A DNA stretch of 64,000 nt from Verpa conica (Eukaryota > Ascomycota > Pezizomycetes > Pezizales > Morchellaceae), in NCBI GenBank assembly GCA_033030425.1, contig JAUFSD010000025.1, positions 558,001 through 622,000 on the forward strand, in the 5' to 3' direction. The notes beneath the pieces are model-generated. The model was not told the origin of the DNA. It searched no databases and saw only the letters and a list, made by a program, of their open reading frames with translations. A program made the translations under genes and the position numbers. This document shows positions 58,664 to 64,000 of the stretch, in pieces. The number at the start of each line of letters is the position of its first letter. The first letter of the stretch is position 1.

Positions 58664-60536
58664 ATGCCAGCAACAAACAACAAACAGCTCACTCTCGCAT
58701 ACGCAGCCGGCGCATCCCTCGCTGCTGTAACCATCGTTTACGTCTTTGGTCCAACATGGTTCATCGACACCAACACTTCCTCTTCACAGCGGAAGAAGGG
58801 AGTAGTGGGTCTCGTCAATACTGCTAATGACTGCTTTGTATGAATATACCTATACCCAACCCACTAGTATACTATTAATTCGAAACATAGATAAACTCAA
58901 TCCTACAAGCGCTCGCAGGGCTAGGGGAGCTCAGGGCGTATCTAGTTAGACGGACGAGGGCGGCGAAGATCAATGGCGAATTAGTCGATGGTAACGGGAA
59001 GCCATTCCTAACGGCAGCTTTGAAAGAGATACTAGATGGTGAGTCAAGGCATTAGCTAGTTTTATAAGCGGGGCTGATTGGCTATAGGTCTTAACGAGAG
59101 ACCGATATACAGGAAGACATTATCTGCACGTCCATTTTTAAGTGTGCTGGAAAGGGTGTTCCGGCAGAGAATATCACGGAGTCAACAGGATGCACATGAG
59201 TTTCTGCAGGTTGTTGCTGAGACACTAGCAGAAGAATACCACAAGCAGAAAAAACCCATTGGAGGGCGGAAAAGAGTGGAAGAGGAAAAGGGTTTAGAAG
59301 AAGAAGAAATGAAAAGCATCTTCCTCAGTGCTGGCGAGAAGGAGTTATTAGAAGATGAGGTAGATGGCGTGATCATCAACGTGGAAAATTCAGATTCAAG
59401 CTCAGATGCCAATACTGAGAATGACGGTGGAATGCCATTGGAGGGGAAACTAGAATCTGAAATAGAGTGCCAAAAATGCCACTTTAAGCCAAAATCGACA
59501 ATTTCTACATTCGTGGTTCTCACACTACCAGTTCCTCAGAAGGTATGTCGAATCGAATTCCCTAGAATATCAATATGATTCTAATGTACTTCTTCTATAG
59601 AGCAATACAACTCTCTCAGACTGTATTGACGGTGTCCTCTCGACTGAATACATCGACGACTTCCAATGCGCAAAATGCAGGCTCGAACATGCTATCGCAA
59701 CCCTAACCCATAAATTTACGACATCTACCTCTATAGATCGAGAAAGAGTCCAAAAAGCAATCGACATACTTAAGGAAACATTAAAAACAGATCCTGAAAA
59801 TATCCCAGAGGGAATTGAACTGCCCCCATCTTCCTCAGCCCCGAAATCCCGAATATCCCGTCGAACTCGTATGTCCTCTCACCCCCGTATCCTCACCCTC
59901 CACCTCTCTCGTTCGATCTATGATGTTCGCTCGTCATCACGGAAAAATAGCGCGAAAGTTTCATTCCCAGAAACTTTGCAAATAGGCGGAATCGTTGAGA
60001 GGCAGGGGTATAAGCTCCTCTGTATGGTAACGCATAAGGGAGGGCATGATAGTGGGCACTATGAGTGTTTTAGGAGGCAGATTGTATCCCCGCCACCATT
60101 TTCCACTCCTACATCTACATCTATAGATAGTGGTCAGGGGTCACCTGTTGCTGGCTCAATTCCAGGGTCCACAGTTAGGTTGGTAGATGCAAGGGACCCG
60201 GAAGTAGCCCTATCTCTACTTTCTCCTAAATTTCCGACGCTTGATTTTATGTCCTCGGGTGTATCCTCACATTCATCAAGTTCAGAATCAAAATCGACCC
60301 TGCTACCCTCTTTGAATACACGCGACAGCTCCCCCACTCCATGTTTTTCACAAGAAACAGTAGGTAGCATTTCTGAGAAGAGGGCTTCAGTTCCGAATAA
60401 GGTACGTAAGAAGCACGGAAATAACAAATGGTGGCGTATTAGCGATGAGAAGATTAAGGAGACGAGAACTAGTGATGTTCTCAGTATGCAGAAGGAGGTT
60501 TATTTGCTGTTTTATGAGAAGCAGAGAGAGGAATAA
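58664..60536 (+). CDS. UBP16: Ubiquitin-specific protease, Ubp16/USP30-like
   Basis: A cysteine protease that removes ubiquitin; yeast Ubp16 sits on the mitochondrial outer membrane through an N-terminal anchor. Four exons (58664-58837, 58891-59038, 59088-59542, 59601-60536) give 570 residues. Residues 9-30 form the anchor (LAYAAGASLAAVTIVYVFG). The Cys box is GLVNTANDCFINSILQALAG; catalytic Cys is present although the usual NTCF reads NDCF. The QQD box is SQQDAHEFLQ. Paired CxxC motifs (ECQKC, FQCAKC) form the fingers zinc site. The His box is THKGGHDSGHYECF. Charged and Ser-rich insertions (EEEKGLEEEEMK and near 440-500) lie between the blocks. Intron phases all agree. Confidence 0.9.
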
Positions 60537-61241
60537 GCCTTTATATATAAGCATGCATGAGCGAAGGGATACAGTTTTATTTCTCTTTATTATTTCATAA
60601 TATAGTTTTTTCTCGGTGGGGGTGGGGGGGCTGTAAGGTACCGTTAGAAGTAAAGATTTGCATTGGCTTGTTTAGAGGCTTTCATGAATGGCTATTAGAA
60701 TCCGGTCCCTATGCTGTAGTAGCACTCGCACAAGAGGGAGAGGTGAATTAGGTACTGTGGACCTTATTTTCTTCTCATTTTCCCTTGGATTAGAAAAGAC
60801 ATTCGGACTGTGTGTAATTTGACATCTAGTTTACCTATGCAGTAGAATCCCCTCAGGGAACTGCATATTTCCCCTCAATTCAATTTTGGGCTACCAATGT
60901 ACAATATATTCGCAATTGCGAGCATCGGACTAAATAAATTTTTATTACTCGCTACAAGAAATGGCTTGAACCTTGTTCCCAAGTACTGGGTACAGGAAAA
61001 GATTGGAAGGGGGGAGGAATGAAGAAAGGAATAATCCAAACAGAAATTACAGACCCAATTATCAAACACACTTAGCATACCATTTACAAAATATCCTGAC
61101 ATCCTTCTGCCTAATAACACCGGTCAACTACATATTCCTGGGCACAAGGGTGTCAGTAGTAGTTCTTATATGATGAATTTCAGTTGATGACTAGCCTACC
61201 AGAAATCTAACGTCGGATCATGGGTCACCAAGACGCAGGCT
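60537..61241. other. Convergent spacer
   Basis: About 700 bp between the 3' ends of two convergent genes, with a G-rich stretch near 60616-60630. No gene seen. Confidence 0.5.
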
Positions 61242-61924
61242 CTAGGCCTTTGAACGAGTTCTTTGAGATATTTTCTCCGCCCCACCAGCATTTTCGAGTT
61301 TTGCTGCTTCCTCCTTTTTTCTAGCTTCGATTTCAGATTTCTTAGGACGACCCGGGCCGCGTTTCTTTGGCATAGGAGACGGTCCGGTTTCAGCTTCGTC
61401 GGACTTCTTTGGATCTCCATTGCCATTCTTTCCCTTGGCGTTTCCATCGTCAAGCTTGGGTTTCTTAGCTTCCTTGCCGGTTTCTTTCTCGGCCTCAATT
61501 TGCTCTTCGGCAGGAGATTTGTTATCGTGAACGTCAACTTCCGAACGGTCTCGCTTCTCACCAGCTTCGGCATCTTTCTTTTCTTCTGCCGCCCCCTTGG
61601 CTTCTTTAGTGGTTGTCTTTTTATCCTTTTTCTCGACAGGAGCTGCGGGCAACTCTTTGTTGAGCTCGCTTGCACCCTTGACGACATCGTTACCCTCGCG
61701 TTCTACATGCACTACAGGGTTGTCAGCGTTCTTGTGTGCCCTCCGACTCAATCTCGAGGGAACCGTGTGTCTTTATCTCGGCAACGGTCCCCCAAGGGGT
61801 GACAGCCTTAGTTCCAAGAGACTGGACTTTTTAGGGCCTTATGAGTGCCTCTCTCCGAGTGAATTGGCAGGAGTTTTTAGAAGGAATTACCTTCATCGCC
61901 TGTCTTGGTGTTCTTATCGGCCAT
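61242..61924 (-). CDS. AT-hook, Lys/Glu-rich nuclear-type protein with an apparent frame break
   Basis: Exon 1 (61924-61891) encodes MADKNTKTGDE; after a 64-bp intron, exon 2 starts near 61826 and reads SLGTKAVTPWGTVAEIKTHG and LEIESEGTQE. The downstream part, in another frame, reads ADNPVVHVEREGNDVVKGAS and continues to the stop at 61242. One extra base at about 61728 would explain the switch. The C-terminal half is very Lys/Glu/Ala-rich with a nuclear-signal-like KKPK and an AT-hook core KKRGPGRPKK, a minor-groove DNA-binding motif. No enzyme domain. I recall similar small ascomycete proteins but cannot name one. If the frame break is real the protein is truncated or frameshifted; sequencing error is the simplest alternative. 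Confidence 0.6.
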
Positions 61925-64000
61925 TGTGAAATATGCGAGAGCCTTCGTTTTGTGTAAGGGTAAGGAATTGCGATTTTACTGCTAGGTAGTATAACTGAGG
62001 AGATAGGAGCTTAATGGAAACTACGTTGGGAATCGCTAGGTGTTCAGAGCGAAGGGGAGTGAAAGAATGATGGAAAGGAGAGCGAAGAAGAGCCCTCTTA
62101 AATAAACTTAGGACAACGTGCAATAGACTATCTAAGCAATGACGGAATAAGACGCGCAATTGGGAGAGACGGGGGGAACCATAAAGTTGGCTGATACATT
62201 CTTATTCAACTTCGGCCACCACCTTCCATCCATACCCCCAGCGAGAGCGAAGGCAGGTGAGGTATGTGAGGCAAGGTCAGGTACATTCTAACGGATCAGC
62301 GAAAACCCAGCAAACTATCCTATCATCCCCCTCATATAATAATTTTCGTACACCCGCCCCCTCTATTTCGCGAAAGCAGGTAAAATTGATAGTACCGGAA
62401 GACGGAGAACTGTATCTTATGTGACTACCTTAGGTGTGAGGTAAAGCAAGTACATTTACTTACATTTCGCGCAGCGTGGAAGGCAAGCTGCAAACCAGAC
62501 CATAGGGATGTTGGAAGACGAATGGGATAATGTGCGACACAATTAGTAGCCTGGCCATATCAAGCTAGAGTTAGGTCTTTGTCGGCACTGGAAGTTTACA
62601 AAATGGGAAAATAATACAGAACTTCTTTTGACTCATGGTTAGAGGCTATTGATATCATACATAAAGTTTTTCTATCGAGTTCTACAGGATTAAAAGCAAA
62701 AGATTGGTCATAGGGTTACTCCCTTATGTAGCTATTAGGTATGCTCCACGAGAAATTGGAGCGGCAGTTGCATAGGGAGGTCAACTTTGTGACATTTTCC
62801 TAAAGGCGCAAGGAACGAGTAGCATGGTTGTGGTAACCGATCCTTGATCGATCCGTGAGGCTGTCAACGGGGCTTATAAGAAATGTTGTGACGCAGGAGG
62901 CTTGATCTGGAGATTGAGGTTCAGGTAGAGGGTACAGGGTAAGGGCTTTCGAGAACCAAGAGACTGTGCGTGGTTTTTGTTTTTTTAAGGTTGTAGTTTT
63001 ATTATTTCTAGGTACAAGAATGTTGCATGCAACTAGAGGACTACGGTGAACGAATTTTCTGCAAAAGTGAATAGATATTATAAACAGTAGATTTGAGTAG
63101 GAACTTACATACTGGAACATCAGTTATCAGCCCTAACCCTTAGCACCTTTTGCCGATCAAGGTTATCCCCCGCCGGATCTCTTGGCACCTGCGTTTGCGC
63201 AATGCACGTAAACTACCCAGGGTTCCAAGATTGGGGACATTTAGCATGTCCGTGCTCATTAATCTTGATCCTTCATAGAAGAAAATAAAAACCGTTCTAG
63301 TAATTTTCATCTTGACGATACGAGTTGCGATTGGGACTGGTCCAGAAGAGTACGAGGTTTCCTAATAGGTTTTTTAGCTGAAAGATCCGATACTGCGCCG
63401 CCGATACCATCTCACCGAATTTAGGATATGGAGGCGAGGCTGCCAATAGTATATCTTTACGGAAAACAGGGCGGCGCTGGCTGTTCTACATGATCTATGT
63501 TGGACAGTACTGGAAAGCGGGAAGGAAGTACGCGCCAGGAATTTGGTCGGTTACCCCGGCCTAGTCCTACACACGTATACATGCACTTATGGATGTGCTC
63601 TACCGAAATCTGTCGACGTAGGGTGATTTGAAAGGTTGATAGCTTCGGTCCCTTTCTTGGGTCCTGTCAGTTTCATACTTGTGCTGATGCCGCAATTGCG
63701 CAACACTGGTTTCTCCGCACTAGGGAGGTAGCCACATAAGGACAGCTACAGTGGTCGTGGAGCTGTAGTACTAAAATTGTTGAAAATGTCAATCAAGATA
63801 TTACTGGTATCGTACATGTCCGATCAAAACGGGTCTTTGCAAAAGGATACAGCTCTGGGCGGTTCGCCACCTATACCTCACCCCCGAGTCCACTGTGCTG
63901 TACAAGAGAATAAGCATGCAGAAGCTGCCCTGATGGATTCCAACCAGAGTGGCGGGGTCAGAGGGCTGTAAGTTACGTAACCCAGGCAATAGGAAGAGTG
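61925..64000. other. Spacer to the end of the window
   Basis: About 2 kb with no supported gene. ORFs at 62800-63120 and 63777-63989 show no family resemblance. The left part should hold the promoter of the AT-hook gene. No tRNA or repeat was recognised. Confidence 0.5.

Overview
The window looks like nuclear DNA of a filamentous ascomycete (Pezizomycotina, possibly an early-diverging Pezizomycetes-type lineage; the lineage is inference). The evidence is many short introns of about 50-80 bp with GT..AG ends and CTAAC/CTAAT-like branch sites just upstream of the acceptor, a fungal-only DASH subunit, a Fung_rhodopsin-type membrane protein, a DUF1765 protein, and a Ty3/Gypsy chromovirus with large LTRs. 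No rRNA, CRISPR or bacterial signature was seen, and no convincing tRNA gene.

Positions 1-19.7 kb are a nested transposon graveyard. Four LTR families can be told apart by exact ends and 5-bp target duplications: LTR-A (about 1.15 kb), LTR-B (about 1.25 kb, the LTR of the full-length Gypsy element), LTR-C (599 bp) and LTR-D (about 617 bp). One full-length chromovirus (10301-19539, minus strand, TSD CCCGC) has intact gag and pol ORFs and sits inside an older LTR-A copy. Beneath this lies a broken gene for a 2-oxoglutarate/Fe(II) dioxygenase resembling the TET/JBP class (1122-4555). It is split by an LTR-A solo LTR and an LTR-B solo LTR, each with a perfect TSD; removing them restores one reading frame apart from a single stop codon. 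Minisatellites and a GC-rich inverted-repeat element with an internal VNTR complete the region.

Positions 20.2-61.9 kb hold ordinary housekeeping genes separated by AT-rich spacers. In order they are: Dus4 tRNA-dihydrouridine synthase (+), a DUF1765 protein (-), a rhodopsin-like membrane protein (+), DASH subunit Duo1 (-), an acidic nuclear-type protein (+), a Tre2-like M28 metallopeptidase homologue (+), a dead Tc1/mariner element with an LTR-B solo LTR in its transposase, a conserved coiled-coil protein (-), Dap1 heme protein (+), class II fructose-bisphosphate aldolase (-), mitochondrial ribosomal protein bL9m (-) with a 7-nt microexon, a Ubp16-type deubiquitinase (+) and an AT-hook protein (-) with an apparent frame break. 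Several MITE-like inverted-repeat elements lie in the spacers.

The genes do not form one pathway; this is normal fungal chromosome beside a repeat-rich block. Exon coordinates were deduced by eye from frame, splice consensus and family resemblance, without transcripts.
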